DNA of 64,000 nt from Gigaspora margarita (lineage: Eukaryota; Glomeromycota; Glomeromycetes; Diversisporales; Gigasporaceae): positions 51,487 to 115,486 of the forward strand of contig WTPW01000784.1 of assembly GCA_009809945.1 (NCBI GenBank), given 5' to 3'. Under the pieces are notes generated by a model. It was not told the DNA's origin. It worked only from the letters and a program-made list of their open reading frames with translations, and did no database searches. Positions within the stretch are counted from its first letter, which is position 1, and the number at the start of each line of letters is the position of its first letter. Shown piece by piece: positions 35,990 to 48,468 of this stretch. A program made the translations under genes and the position numbers.

Positions 35990-37553
35990 TCCGGAGTAGT
36001 TGTCCGACCCTTTACAACTACCCCAGTAGCACCGACGGATTTTCACTGATCTGCAATCTTGAACATTGCCACTAAAAAATCTTTGAACTCGTATAAGTTA
36101 AGATTAGGGTCTATTTTAAACTTAGAGTTAGAAGGTTTTTTGAGTAAAATTGTTCAAGGAAATTTTTTTGTTAGAGCGCAGAAAGTGGTTTCTTATGTAA
36201 ATTTTCATGATATGAGCGTTTTTTGAAAATTTTGTTTTGATCTTCCTGATTATGTTACGTTACATCAAAACGTGACTCGTTATTGGATAAGACTAGGATT
36301 ATGATCCGGGATAATATCTGCATAATGCACATAAAATATGCGATTGCGCATAATTTAATGAAATTCGCATAATCTCGCATAATTTATCCATTCTCTCGTA
36401 TAAAGAAATTTCTATTGGCCAATTGACGTTACACAGATTAAGTTACACAGAATGCGATATCAAGTCGGCCTATATTATACTCTAATTCCGAGTAGGATCA
36501 CGTGAATAATGCTGGCTAAACTATCATAGTATCTACACTTTAAAATTAATAGATCCGAATGTAGTAACAATTATTTATTACACCGGAACTTTTATAGCAT
36601 TGGTATAACGATTATATGCCAACACTAGTGATGGGCAACGCGCGGGATCCGCGCGTGATCCCGCGCGGAATTGTAAGATTATCTGGCCTGCGTTAGCATA
36701 TAATCTGGCCCGCATTAACAAAACATTTGGCCTGCTTTAACAAAAGTGGGCCAATTCCTAATTAGTATTTGATGCACTTACACAAATAAAATATTATGCA
36801 CGCATTACTGTAACTTTTTATTTATTTTTCATTCCACATATATACGTACGTACAGTGATAATGCGCAAACTTACGTTGAAATAAATTTTTTAAATTGTCA
36901 TTATTAATAAAGTGGGAATCTAGACTTTTAATTTCTAGCATAAAATAATACACCAAGAATATTGTGTACCATATGGGCGAAAATCTCCAATTTCAGTGAT
37001 TATTTCATATGAGTGATAAGGTTAAATAAATTCGAGCCAATCATTTATGTGATTTAGATGATTATTGACTATTATCAGAAATTATAAGCTCGATTATGAA
37101 TTTCTTATGAGTGTTTATGGATTTTTGTATGTATATAACCTAGTCATAAATTTTTGTATGTATGTACAGTACTTGATCACTATACAAAATTTTAGTACAT
37201 TTATAACTGATTATACACCTGATTACTTATAAATTTTTAAAATACGCTTATGATTTGATCGCTTTGTTACCATTATAATTTTTAAATATGTATTTATATA
37301 ATAACAGATAATATTTTAAAAAATTGATAAAATTAAGTCAAATCTGAATAGATGAATTTAATAATTATAAGATTCAAATGTTTTAAAAAGATAAAGCCTA
37401 TATAAGCATTTTTATTTGTAATCAATTCTGTAAGATTTATAAGAAATTATTATTATTTTAACGAGAGATTACATTCCTCGAGATGATTATACATATATAT
37501 ATGTATATATATTTATTAATCGTGAAAAATCTAAAGACTCTACTCGATCCCAC

Positions 37554-38935
37554 TGTGAGACCAGAAACGTGACCTGAGCGCAGGCACGTGCCCACGTGGT
37601 CCGGGAATCCCAAATTAGGGTTTACCGCTGGAATTCCCCGAATTTCTGGAATTCAAAGGAGTCGGAAAATTCGGAGGATTATTTGAAGTCGGAGAAATCG
37701 CAGGATATTAATGATATCAAGGATTATAATAATACCAATGATAATAATAATATTAATGATCCGAAGAATCTTGGTAATTATAATAATAATAATAATAATA
37801 ATGATAAAGAGAATTCTGGCGTATAAAAATAGAACTCGAATTATTATAAATAAAGGCCTTTTGGCCCTTTGGGAACGACATTCAATTCCCACTTTTGCCT
37901 TAATAAATCACATGTACTATTATTAGGGTCCGGAAAAAAAAGCCCGTAATATTTTTGAATTTTTGATGGGCATAAACATAGTGTTACACAAATGATGCAT
38001 AAACCGTAATCAGTATATGTAAGTAGTATAATAAATACACTATCAGCAAATGGGTTTCATTTGTACCTCACACGTGCCTGATGCCAGTGGCAAGCCTTCA
38101 AAGTCAAACGGGCGGGCCTACGGGACGGCCCGTTGGGCCCGACCCGTTTGACTTTGAAGGCTTGCCACCGGCATCAGGCACGTGTGAGGTACAAATGAAA
38201 CCCATTTGCTGATAGTGTATTTATTATACTACTTACATATACTGATTACGGTTTATGCATCATTTGTGTAACACTATGTTTATGCCCATCAAAAATTCAA
38301 AAATATTACGGGCTTTTTTTTCCGGACCCTAANTTAGGGTCCGGAAAAAAAAGCCCGTAATATTTTTGAATTTTTGATGGGCATAAACATAGTGTTACAC
38401 AAATGATGCATAAACCGTAATCAGTATATGTAAGTAGTATAATAAATACACTATCAGCAAATGGGTTTCATTTGTACCTCACACGTGCCTGATGCCGGTG
38501 GCAAGCCTTCAAAGTCAAACGGGTCGGGCCCAACGGGCCGTCCCGTAGGCCCGCCCGTTTGACTTTGAAGGCTTGCCACTGGCATCAGGCACGTGTGAGG
38601 TACAAATGAAACCCATTTGCTGATAGTGTATTTATTATACTACTTACATATACTGATTACGGTTTATGCATCATTTGTGTAACACTATGTTTATGCCCAT
38701 CAAAAATTCAAAAATATTACGGGCTTTTTTTTCCGGACCCTAACTATTATAAACGTTCCTTTATTTATCTTTAATAAATAATACAAGTACATATTCGATA
38801 CATAAAACTCGTATACATTCGTGAATCGCTATACTACGCTCATTTTTGACTACGCTATCCCGAAACTCTACCCAACCGCTCAGCCAAATCTAACACGCCT
38901 TTTTCGACCCCAACGTAACCTAAATTTCGGTTACA
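37554..38935 (+). mobile_element. Possible solo LTR fossil, interrupted by the innermost MITE
   Basis: Begins TGTGAGACCAG and ends near CGGTTACA. It contains a TATAAAAATAG box-like motif, TATAAATAAAGGCC and AATAAA signals, as LTR promoters do. No convincing target duplication was found, so the limits and the Ty3-like assignment are tentative. Confidence 0.3.
37924..38742. mobile_element. hAT MITE, level 4 of the nest; perfect palindrome about an N
   Basis: The ends TAGGGTCCGGA and TCCGGACCCTA are inverted, with perfect 8-bp duplications ACTATTAT (37916-37923, 38743-38750). The 409-bp left half is itself a long-armed palindromic MITE and the right half is its exact reverse complement, with the single N at 38333 as the exact midpoint. 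The duplication may be an assembly artefact of one 409-bp element. Confidence 0.85.
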
Positions 38936-39151
38936 CGAAGCTAATCCCGATCCCTCGATAGACCCGCCCAAATTAGGGTTGTCACCACGAATCCCGCGAA
39001 TCCCGCGCGGGATTTTTTAAAAAATCGGGATTTGCCCATCACTAGCCAACACACTATTGGTTGTACAATGTAAGTTACGTAACGTACGTACATACGTACT
39101 TGTAATTTTTGACATAGCCAAAATTAGAACACAAAAAATTTCTGAAATTGA

Positions 39152-39468
39152 CAGGGATTAGGATCGATTTTCCGACACGTGACTTTCCGGCACCAAATAG
39201 TCTGAGAGAAAAAAATTAATTTATATTAGGGCTTGGGTTTATGTTGGCGGTTAGAATGGCCATTATATAGCAAAATTGTGCGAGAAAACTTTTTTGTTAG
39301 GCCAGAAAAATTATTTGCTAGTCTAATTCTTGCGATAAATACGATTTTTGCAAAGCGAACGTTTGTTTGAATTTTCCTGATCATGTTACGTTACACCTGA
39401 TCCTGATTTTTAATTGGATAATTTACGGTCGGAAGATCACGTTTTCGGAAATTCGATCCTACGCCCTG
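39152..39468. repeat. Inverted-repeat element, 317 bp
   Basis: The ends CAGGGATTAGGATCGATTTT and AATTCGATCCTACGCCCTG pair over about 40 bp. The interior belongs to the dispersed TATAGCAAAATTG repeat family. No target duplication is clear. Confidence 0.6.
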
Positions 39469-39815
39469 GCGTTGTTAAAAATTTCTAGTAAAATTTTGTG
39501 CTTTTAGATTAGGGATAAAATCTTCCAATTAAGTTAGAATTCGAAAATATTATTTGTATAATAACATGTAAACAGTTCATAGACTAAATTTTGGTTATAA
39601 ACGTTTGTCTTGCATTACAGCAGATTTTAATATTTGGGCAGCAAAATTTTTTAACTCTAATCCTGGGGTCCGCATAATTCGCATAATTTGTAATTTACCG
39701 GATGCATAATTTGGAATTTACCGGATCATAATCCTGGACACTCACTCTAGATAAGACATTAATATTTTTAAACTTTCGTATCAAAATAGATCAAAATTTC
39801 AGCATCATCCCCGAC

Positions 39816-40404
39816 ATTTATTTAAAATCGGTAATGAATTTTTATCCTAATAACTAAGATTTATCAATAGGAAAATTAAAAGAGATTCAGAGCAGTGGAT
39901 TAGAAATTACTGTTGTGATCTGTTAGTCTTCAGTAAACGTTTTATGAATAATCATATGAGAAAGAAAATGGGTTATTTCCATTTAATCTGATTGGTTAAT
40001 TGAATTTGATCAAATGATTTGTGAAAAAGAAAATGATGATAAATAAGATAAGCAGAAAGACTAATACTGTAAGTATATTATATTGAGCATATGATGATAA
40101 ATCACAAACAAGTTTTATAATTGTACGCCAATATTGTATATTTATTTCAATTTTTACAAATACTTCCATCAGAATACTGCATCTGTTTTTGGATATTAAC
40201 CAGTTTGATGGCCAAATTTTACCGGACATTCAGTGATAATAACTATTCAGCCATACCGAAGTATTAAACGAATGGACATAATATTCATTTTTAAATGTAT
40301 ATTATATTACTAGACCTATGTGTAGAATACACGAATAATGCTTATGGCTGTAGATAAAATTCAATGCATCTTCATGTGTTTTTACTATATGAATGTGTAC
40401 AGTA
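39816..40404. other. AT-rich intergenic sequence, nothing recognised
   Basis: No coding region or terminal repeat is supported. Confidence 0.6.
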
Positions 40405-40740
40405 CAGTGGCCTCCAAAAATATATTACGATTACATGTAAAAACAAAATAATTACAAAAAAAAGCATATTACATATTCCGTGTTTGTGCAAGATTCTTCT
40501 TGTGAAAAATTAACACTATAATTAGCTAAAATTTTTATTAAGAACATAGTTCTGTAATGAATTACTGCATTAATAAGAGTTTGTTCATCCGTAGTAGCTA
40601 TAACTGATGAAATTCCTGAACATGAGACCGTTTCATATTTTTCTTTTTCTCTACATCAGGTCAAAAATTAAGATACTGTAGCATGTTCGCGATTTAGTGC
40701 TGTAGCGATAAAGGTCATCGTAGCTCCAAAATTATACATT
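40405..40740 (-). mobile_element. Internally deleted Tc1-like relic
   Basis: The lower edge CAGTGGCCTCCAAAAATAT after TA resembles a Tc1 terminal repeat. On the minus strand, ATMTFIATALNREHATVS (about 40735-40680) resembles the helix-turn-helix of Tc1 transposases, followed by TTDEQTLINAV. The catalytic core is absent and the other terminal repeat was not found. Confidence 0.35.
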
Positions 40741-41294
40741 ACAATAATTTGTCATTTATAAAGCCACTTAATTAATATCATTAGACATGATTCTACTCGT
40801 CGTCAAACTATAAATCCCCATAATTTTATCCAAACCCAAATCCCAAATAGAAATAATCTTAATCACAAATCTCAATTTTAATTCCAATTCCAGTAGTACA
40901 TTGATATTAAATTTTTTTATTGGTTATATATTGATATAAACTATAATAGAATTTAAATCAACTTAAATGTGATTTTATTCAATAACTTTTATTTAGAATA
41001 GTTTGATCAATGATGGACAAAGTTTGTTTTATTAAAGAATTATCAAATTGCAAAATATACTTTTTATGCATCATTTATAACTAACACCAGGTAAAATCAG
41101 TAATCAGAAATTACTACTAAATATATTACTAAAGTTGTTAGCAGTCAGGGAAGATGTCACATCTGTTTATATGTAAGTGCTAATATATAATAAAATCTAT
41201 AATAAAAACATATAAAGTTACTATTAACTTTAAGCTAAGTTTCTTTTCAACTTACATATTAACTTATTTTGAATTTTAGGTTAAACTTATAAAC

Positions 41295-42025
41295 AATAGT
41301 AGAATAAAAACACTAAATACAACTTTTTAAAATTTTGCAAAAATTAAAGATTTCGCCAGTAAAATTTCATGAAAAAAAAGTTTTGCTAATTTTGAAATAA
41401 AATTGTATGTAAAATTTTATGCTGAACAAGTTTAATTAGTCGTAAACTATAGGTTATCTTGACAAAAAAGTAAGTTAACTATATGCTAAAGTTAAAAATT
41501 TTGGGTTGTAATATAAACCCTTTTTTTTGTCAAGATAACCTGCTTTGGGCTTCTAAGTAAACTTGTTCAGCATGTAACTCTACTCTACTAGAGTCAAAAT
41601 GCATTTTTTCGAATCTTTTATTAAGTGAAAAATGGGCTTGAAAGTTAGAAAAAATTTTTCTAATAAAAAAATTTTTTCTAATTTTAACACCATTTTTTTT
41701 CACTTAGTAAAAGGTTCGAGAAAATGCATTTTGACTCTAATAGAGTAGAATTACATGTTGAACAAGTCTATTTAGAAGCCCAAAGCAGGTTATCTTGACA
41801 AAAAAAGGAGTTTATATTACAAACCAAAATTTTTAACTTTCTAACTTACTTTTTTGTCGAGATAACCTATATTTTGTGACTAAATAAACTTGTACAGCAT
41901 AAAATTTTGCATATAATTGTATTTTTCAAAATTAGAAAATCTTTTTATTCATAAAATTTTACTAGCAAAATCTTTAATTTTTGCAAAATTTAAAAAGTCT
42001 TTTTAAGTGTTTTTATTCTACTATT
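41295..42025. mobile_element. Foldback element, 731-bp palindrome
   Basis: Arms of about 365 bp begin AATAGTAGAATAAAAACACT and pair to the centre near 41660 with only scattered mismatches. GTTATCTTGACAAAAAA and GCATTTTGACTCTA words occur symmetrically. No coding sequence; target duplication unclear. Confidence 0.85.
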
Positions 42026-42708
42026 CTAATATGTTTAATGTTACAATTCAAAATTGTGACATTAGGGATTCAAATTTCCTGATTTAGTAATATTTATTCC
42101 TTTTGTAAATTTTATTAAACTTATGTTAAAATCAGATGGAACTTGTTATTACCTGATTTATTCTATATGATTTTTCCCCTTTAGTAATATTAACTATACA
42201 TATTGAAGTGTTATTACATTTATGTATAAGTAGTAGTAGTTATTTTTGTAAGCCTTCTATTATCACCTTAATATGGTAGGCTTATGCTTATGCAATTTGG
42301 TCTAAAATAACACTTGAAAATGTTAATGCATATACCTAAATACCTATATGTATTTACACATAAATGTGTTAATGCTTTGATATATTATAATTCTTCAACT
42401 GTATATAAAGCATTATTTTCTTTCTCTGAATAAAGTTAGAGAAAAATTCTTTTAAATTATAACTTACCAATAATAAAGGAGATAGCCATTATGGTGCTGA
42501 AGAGACCTTTATTTGTATACAAAACTTAATCAAATACTTATCTACTTTTATTATTACATTATCTTATTATTATCATATAATACATTATCAACCCACATAA
42601 ATTAACAAAACTTGAACTCCATTATATATAAATTCATCTTGTTTACTTATAACTATTAGAGTTAAATCAGTTAAACCTATAGTCTCTCCCATCTTAGTTC
42701 TATAATTA

Positions 42709-43442
42709 CAAGTTGGTCATGCCTATTTTGGTGATTATATAGAGGTGCAACTATAAATAAAATACCTTGCCATGGTCATATGACCAAAGGTCAATAAGTA
42801 ATATATTTTTGCATATTTGAAATACTTTTAAAAAATTTAAAATATTTGATAGTAAATAACTTTTGATCCAGTGGCCCAATTTGGATAAAATGATTATAGA
42901 ATATTTGATTCAATGAGACAATTCTAAAGAGTCTAAAATCGTCCAAATATAGTTACAAAATACTAAGAACATTAAGGATTTTTTGCTTAGATGTTTAAGT
43001 TTAATCAATTCTTAAACATGCAAAGTGATACAAATCCTTAATGATCACAGAAGCTTGTAATTGGATTTTATTATTCTAGGACTTATTGGAATCATTTTAT
43101 TGAGATGAACATTTTGGTAGTTGTTTTATCAAAATCGGACCACTGGATCAATAGTTATTTGCTGTCAAACCTTTAAGAATTTTTAATAAAAAATTTTTAA
43201 TAAACATGAATATTAATATTGGCCAATCAAATTTTATAATCCATATATAGTCAAAATTTGTAATTATATTGAGGGTTTGTTATTAATAAAATTGATAAAA
43301 AATCAATTTTTTTTGTGATCGTGATTATAGGTGAATTGTGACTATAATGAGGTTTTTGACTATATTTAAGTCTGTTGCACAATATTGGGTGCTTATATAG
43401 AGGTGTGACTGTATAGGGTATGACTATAAAGAGGTCAGACTG
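42709..43442. mobile_element. Tc1/mariner (pogo-like) element, 734 bp
   Basis: The ends CAAGTTGGTCATGCC and AGAGGTCAGACTG are weakly inverted, with TA on both sides. TATATAGAGGTG words occur near both ends. A nested inverted repeat (TTGATCCAGTGG near 42867, CCACTGGATCAA near 43141) lies inside. No transposase. Confidence 0.6.
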
Positions 43443-45576
43443 TAGTTACTTGGTGCTAATTATATAGATAACATAGTTTACACTGTACTAAAGTTATATC
43501 TTAGAAAATCCTGTTATTATTAAAATTTCATGTCAAATCATATAGAGTAAAAATCCCATAGTCATTTAATACTTACATGTTGTGTTTCCATAGTCTTATA
43601 ATGTTTGACCCAATCTATCTACCCTTCTATCTGATCTGATTTATTAACTTGCACAACTTATTCAACAATAGCAAATCACATTTACTTCAAGTCAATTTGA
43701 GCCTCACCAACCTCTGCAGCAAACTTCCCAATACCAAAACCCAGTATACTGGGAAACTCCTTGCACAACTCTATTATCTGTTCCCAGCCTTTATAGCAAC
43801 TATTCCTCCAAAATTCATAAAAATATAGTAGATCTCGACCTAACAGTAAAAAACTATATTTCTATTGTCAAAGAACAAGCTATCCCATTCTTGAATGCCC
43901 AGACATAAAACATTTAGATCAAAAATATAATACACTTCTTAAAACTTTTACTGTGAAACAGCTTGAGAAGTTTTATAAAATAATAGATAAAAGTCTTTGT
44001 GACCCTATCAATGATAAGCAGATTCCAAAAATTCTAGAATTTATATTAACATTAATAGAAAATATAATAAAAATCAATAATTATAAAGAAACTGAAAAAT
44101 TAGAGTACCCACCAATCATACTTCAAGTAACATCTGAGGAAGTCCCTACAACATAGCCACAACAGAAAAGACCCACTATAACTAAGTACTCGATATCTAC
44201 TATATCCTCAATGAACCTCCAAAAGAAACATTTAACCATGCTGAGCTTGATTCTAAAAAAGTAAAAGTAGAACTTGTACTTCTTCAAAATTTAATGGCCA
44301 AATATGTTGCTCTTGTATAAGAATTGGCATTTATAGGAACAGAACCAATCCAAGAAATTAGTGACAAACAGGATGAGTATAAACAAACCATCTATAATCA
44401 ACAAGCTCCAGAGACAAAAGTACCAATAGAATAAACACATCTGGAGCTTTTTATAAAAATAAAGGCGAAGTTAAAAAGGATGAAGCAGATCAAGACAAGA
44501 ACAAGGCCTTTGAAATTATTAAAACATTGCTAAAATGGACCATGTAAACAAAACTTTTGAATCTGGCCTTGAAATAGAAAAAGAACCCCAGTGGCATTAT
44601 AGAAAGTCAGCTGAAATGGATAGAGAAAAGAAAATGAATAAATTAGAGGAAGTGAACCCAGAAGAGAACATTTTGAATAACGAAGATCTGGATGAAAGTG
44701 ATCATGAGACATTTGTAGAAGATAATGATGAAATAAATCAAGGGAATAATGATGATAAATCAAATTACCTCTGGAAAAAGATGCTTTGAATTGTGCCTGT
44801 AAAGAATAAATAAGAAAAGTTAATGAATTTTGAAAAATTACTAGGGAAATAAATGCACCTACTAAAAGAGAACTTACCAAAGAAATGTTTAATGTTGGAG
44901 ACTGTTCTCAAGAAAGAATAGAAGTTAAAACGAACAAGAATAAGGAGTCCAGTTGTTGTCACAAGTCAGTTGAATCAGATAACATGACTGGAGCATTTAT
45001 GGTCAGTAATTGTTATCTTAATAGAAAATATTCTGATGGACAATGTGATCTTGAATCCTGCTCTTAGAATAATATGAGCATAGGTGAAAGCATTGGAAAA
45101 TTTTGCCAAAATTGAAGTAAAAAGAAAAATGTATTTCAAAGAAACTTCAAGAACATAAAACTGGAACAAAAGAAGAAAGTCTTAATTGTATACCTTGTGA
45201 AGGTCCGAATTCAGAAATGCCTATGCGATAGAAATAGAAAGGAGTATGAATTAAAAAACCAGAAAAAAATTGATACATAATAAAAGAAGTTGTTCCTTAC
45301 TTCCCTTTATTTAATAACTTCCATGCTTTTGATCCTAGAGGAGGTTTTTATTTTGCTTTAAAACTAAAGCAACCTATAGTAGGAATTGGAAGTTAGGTAA
45401 ATGAGTATGTTACAATTCAAAATTGTGATATTAGAGATTCGAATTTTTCAATTTAATAATATTTATTTCTTTATATAAAATTTATTAAACTTATTACCCA
45501 ATTTATCCTATATAATTTTCTCTCTAATAATATTAGCCATATATATCGATGTGTTAACACATTCATGTGTAAGTAA

Positions 45577-46117
45577 CGGGCTAATTTGAGACTTTCGCCT
45601 TGAAATAACCTAACCCAGATGACGAGCACAATAAAATTCCTTATACGAGTAAACTCAAATGCAATATGAACGAGATAGGGTTTATTTAATACTTTCGAAA
45701 TTATCTATATTTCTGTTGCTACTTATTTATATTTATTATTCAAAAGAGAGAAGCTAAACTAATTTTCGTTATTCTTGCTTCCCTTTATATTATTACTATT
45801 TTTAACTACAATTATATCAGTTAATCGATCATTCGATCGTCATACTTATTTAATTACATACTTATTTTAAGCATCATTAGACCCCTTCATTATTCGAATT
45901 ACATCACCTACTTATGCAATTTGCCCCGATCAGCACCCGATCGATCATGCACATGCTCAAGCTTCCGATCGATCGATTACTTTCCACAAATACGTATCGA
46001 ATATCTACATTTTTTTATTTTTTTTTTTTATATATATTAACTCTATTGTCTATTCTTCTAGAGCTCCAAATCGATGCCCCTCACCAAGTATACCGCATAC
46101 CCATTTTCACCATGACA
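45577..46117 (+). mobile_element. Solo-LTR-like fossil inside the 3' LTR
   Basis: About 541 bp absent from the 5' LTR copy interrupts the 3' copy. It starts CGGGCTAATTTGAGACTTTC and ends CCATTTTCACCATGACA. A relative lies at 54366-54800. Confidence 0.65.
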
Positions 46118-46745
46118 GTAGTAGTAGTTATTTTCATAAGCCTTCTATTACCACCTTAATGTAGTAGGCTTATGCAATTTAGTCTAAAATAATACTCAAA
46201 TGTGTTAATGCATATATCTAAATGCTCATATATGTTTACACATAAATGTGTTGATGCTTCGATGTATTATAATTCTTCAAATGTATATAAAGCATTATTT
46301 TCTTTTTTTGAATAAAGTTAGAGAAAAATTCCATTTGATTATAACTTACCAATAATAAAGAAAGTAAGCTATTGTAGTGCTTTATTCATATACAAAACTT
46401 AATCGAATATTTATCTATTTTTATTGTTACACTGTCCCATCATTATTTTGCAATACGTTATCAACCCACATAAATTAATGAAATCCCAAATTCCTAGCCT
46501 TACTTTTATACATAAATTCATCTTATTTGCTTATAACTATTAGAGTTAAATTGGTTAAACCTATAGTTTCTCTCATCTTAGTAGTTAAACTAACCCTAAA
46601 ATTCAAAAATAAGTTAATATATAAGTTGAAAAGAAACTTGAGCTTAAAGTTTATAGTAAATTTATATGTTTTTTTTTATAGATTTTATTATAATTTATCA
46701 TATGGAGTAACATTTTTCCTGACTGTTAGTAGGACTGATAGTACA

Positions 46746-47526
46746 AATATGCAAGGTATGCAATTACACAATTATACAATCAACTACGCAACAAGCCCAA
46801 TAAGTTAGATGTATAACAATTTGGCAAATAAGGCCTATTAGACTTGTTATAGAATCAATTTTTAGAATAAAATAAATAATATTTGTCAAAAAAATATAGT
46901 CTTTATTAAAATTATCATAAACACTACTTCTATTTATACAAAATTTACAAAGTTTTAGTATCTTAATACTCAAAAAATTTGTTGTCCATTTTGAGACAAT
47001 TTGACAAGGTTTGATCTATATTATATTGTTTATTGTGTCTAATATGTTTTTTACTAAAATATTAATTCACAGTTATAATCTAATTATATACCTATCCTGA
47101 AATTTCTTAGTTAGAAAATTTCTTTATATTAGATATTTTAATATTAAATTTAAAAAAAAAAACAAATTTTGTTAGTTATTAGTCTGTTATAACCAGTAAA
47201 TACTGCAAAAATAACAAATAGATGCAAATTAATAAATTTAAATTAATAGATACATCACAAGAAAAATGGTACTGTTTTAAAAAGCAATATTCTAAAAATA
47301 GTATAATTGATTTTTGAATAACATCTATATATATACTAGATAATATATATTTTATATAATATATTAGAAATTTGTAATATATTAATAATTAGATTTAGAT
47401 TAGCAATTATACTATAATAATAATTTTTCTTTTTTGTTACTAAATTTAAATTTAATTTTATAATAACAATAAAATTTTCAATAATTATAAAATGCATCTA
47501 TGGTTTGAACACCATATATAATTTTT
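46746..47526. other. AT-rich intergenic sequence, nothing recognised
   Basis: No gene, terminal repeat or RNA is supported. Confidence 0.6.
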
Positions 47527-47738
47527 GTCACAGCTGACGCTGAAGTTGGCTGATGCTGAAGCTATGGGGTCTCGATTTGAAACTATAAGCCCCGCTAAAA
47601 TCCATATATACTCTATAAATATGAAATCTATACCCAAACCTTACCCTAACCTTATATGACAAAAACAAAAAAAAAACCACAAAAAATTTTTTTAAATTTT
47701 ATATCAAAATAGGGCATAGCTTCAGCATCAACCGTGAC
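47527..47738. mobile_element. MITE of the GCTGATGCTGAAA family, 212 bp
   Basis: The ends GTCACAGCTGACGCTGAAG and CTTCAGCATCAACCGTGAC are inverted, flanked by a 7-bp direct repeat AATTTTT (47520-47526, 47739-47745). The interior order matches the member at 21952-22176. Confidence 0.8.
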
Positions 47739-47745
47739 AATTTTT

Positions 47746-48468
47746 ATTAATAAAATTTAGGGTTAGGGAGCATTTTTAGGATAAAGAGGAGTTTTATATA
47801 ATATAACGTAGATTAGATATAAGGTCCTGATTTTAGTTTTTGTGAGGTTTTCAGGGGTCCTGAAAATTTTTACTTAGAGTACCCGATACCATTTACTTAG
47901 TACGTTTTTGAGAAATAGCACTTATGGTTTCAACAACCTAGATGCATTTTAGTAAACTTGAAAATGTTAATTCTGCCAATGATAATCTGTAAAATTCTTA
48001 TCTAGCAACCTGATTTTGAATTAAACATGAAATACAACATGTATTTTTTTAACCTTATATTGTATTATTTACCTTTGATGCTTCTTTATTTTCCCGACAC
48101 ATTATTTGCTATATAATTCAAATGATTAAATATACCCTATGCTCTATCATGTAATATCTTAGGATATTGTATTTATAAAAATAATACAATGTTTTAAAAA
48201 GACTATTTTTTTATCATTAAAGCATTAATAAAATAAACTATAGATGAAAAGTGCAAACAATTAAAAATTATTAGTTATATTTAAATTAAAATTTAAAAAT
48301 AAAGGTTTAACCTCTATAAAGTCACACTTTAAAGTCACACTTTAAAGTCACCTCCTCTTTATAATTTATGATCAAACTTATACAAAACATAAGAAACTTG
48401 ATTCCCAAACAGAAAAAAGGGATATTAAACTTATTTCCGAAAAAATTTTGTTAGTGATAAAATGAACT
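47746..48468. other. 3' flank of the 7TM receptor gene
   Basis: AT-rich, no coding region. A short repeat of AAAGTCACACTTT lies near 48318-48350, resembling a pogo-like element end. Confidence 0.55.

Larger units (their letters stand above)
36626..39044. mobile_element. hAT element, level 3 of the nest
   Basis: The ends TAGTGATGGGCA and TTTGCCCATCACTA are inverted, with perfect 8-bp duplications GCCAACAC (36618-36625, 39045-39052). Subterminal words are GCGCGGGAT and complement. The interior is noncoding apart from a spurious Asn-rich frame (37596-37826), and it contains a possible solo LTR and an innermost hAT MITE. Confidence 0.93.
36294..39749. mobile_element. hAT element, level 2 of the nest
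   Basis: The left end TAGGATTATGATCCGG and the right end CCGGATCATAATCC, plus an extra CTCACTCTA tip on the right, form the inverted repeats; the left tip has lost about 13 bp. Perfect 8-bp duplications GATAAGAC (36286-36293, 39750-39757). GCATAATT words are clustered inside both ends. No transposase. Confidence 0.85.
34746..39815. mobile_element. MITE of the GCTGATGCTGAAA family, split by nested insertions
   Basis: The edges GTCGGGGATGATGCTGAAAT and ATTTCAGCATCATCCCCGAC are a near-perfect inverted pair. The sequences just inside (TCGATTTGAAACTAATAAGC on the left, CGTATCAAAATAGATC on the right) match the interior of the 225-bp relative at 21952. Flanking 7-mers ATTTGCT and ATTTATT agree at five positions. 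The parent was therefore probably only about 0.2 kb, and the rest is later insertions. Confidence 0.7.
42039..46582 (+). mobile_element. LTR-type retroelement fossil
   Basis: Direct repeats of about 0.65 kb, both starting TGTTACAATTCAAAATTGTG, lie at 42039-42698 and 45418-46582; the second is enlarged by an inserted solo-LTR-like fossil. The interior (42699-45417) has remnants of an acidic, Lys/Glu-rich reading frame, but no recognisable pol domains. It is clearly broken, or non-autonomous. A Tc1/mariner MITE sits near the 5' LTR. LTR divergence of many percent by eye suggests an old insertion. Confidence 0.65.
41127..46745. repeat. Inverted repeats flanking the LTR fossil (41127-41287 and 46587-46745)
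   Basis: The two segments are about 160 bp and pair in inverted orientation (AGTTTCTTTTCAACTTA and TAAGTTGAAAAGAAACTT). They probably are the arms of an older inverted-repeat element into which the retroelement and foldback inserted. CAGTCAGG starts each arm; no clear target duplication. Confidence 0.55.

Noticed and set aside
37596-37926. Asn-rich or Ile-rich open frames on both strands
   Set aside because: They come from an AAT trinucleotide run inside a hAT element and have no homologous-looking core.
44535-45067. Acidic open frames as host genes
   Set aside because: They lie between the two direct LTR-like repeats and are best explained as remnants of the retroelement interior.
45914-46159. 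81-codon hydrophobic open frame
   Set aside because: Spans the right edge of the solo-LTR-like fossil and continues into the older LTR, so it is chance.
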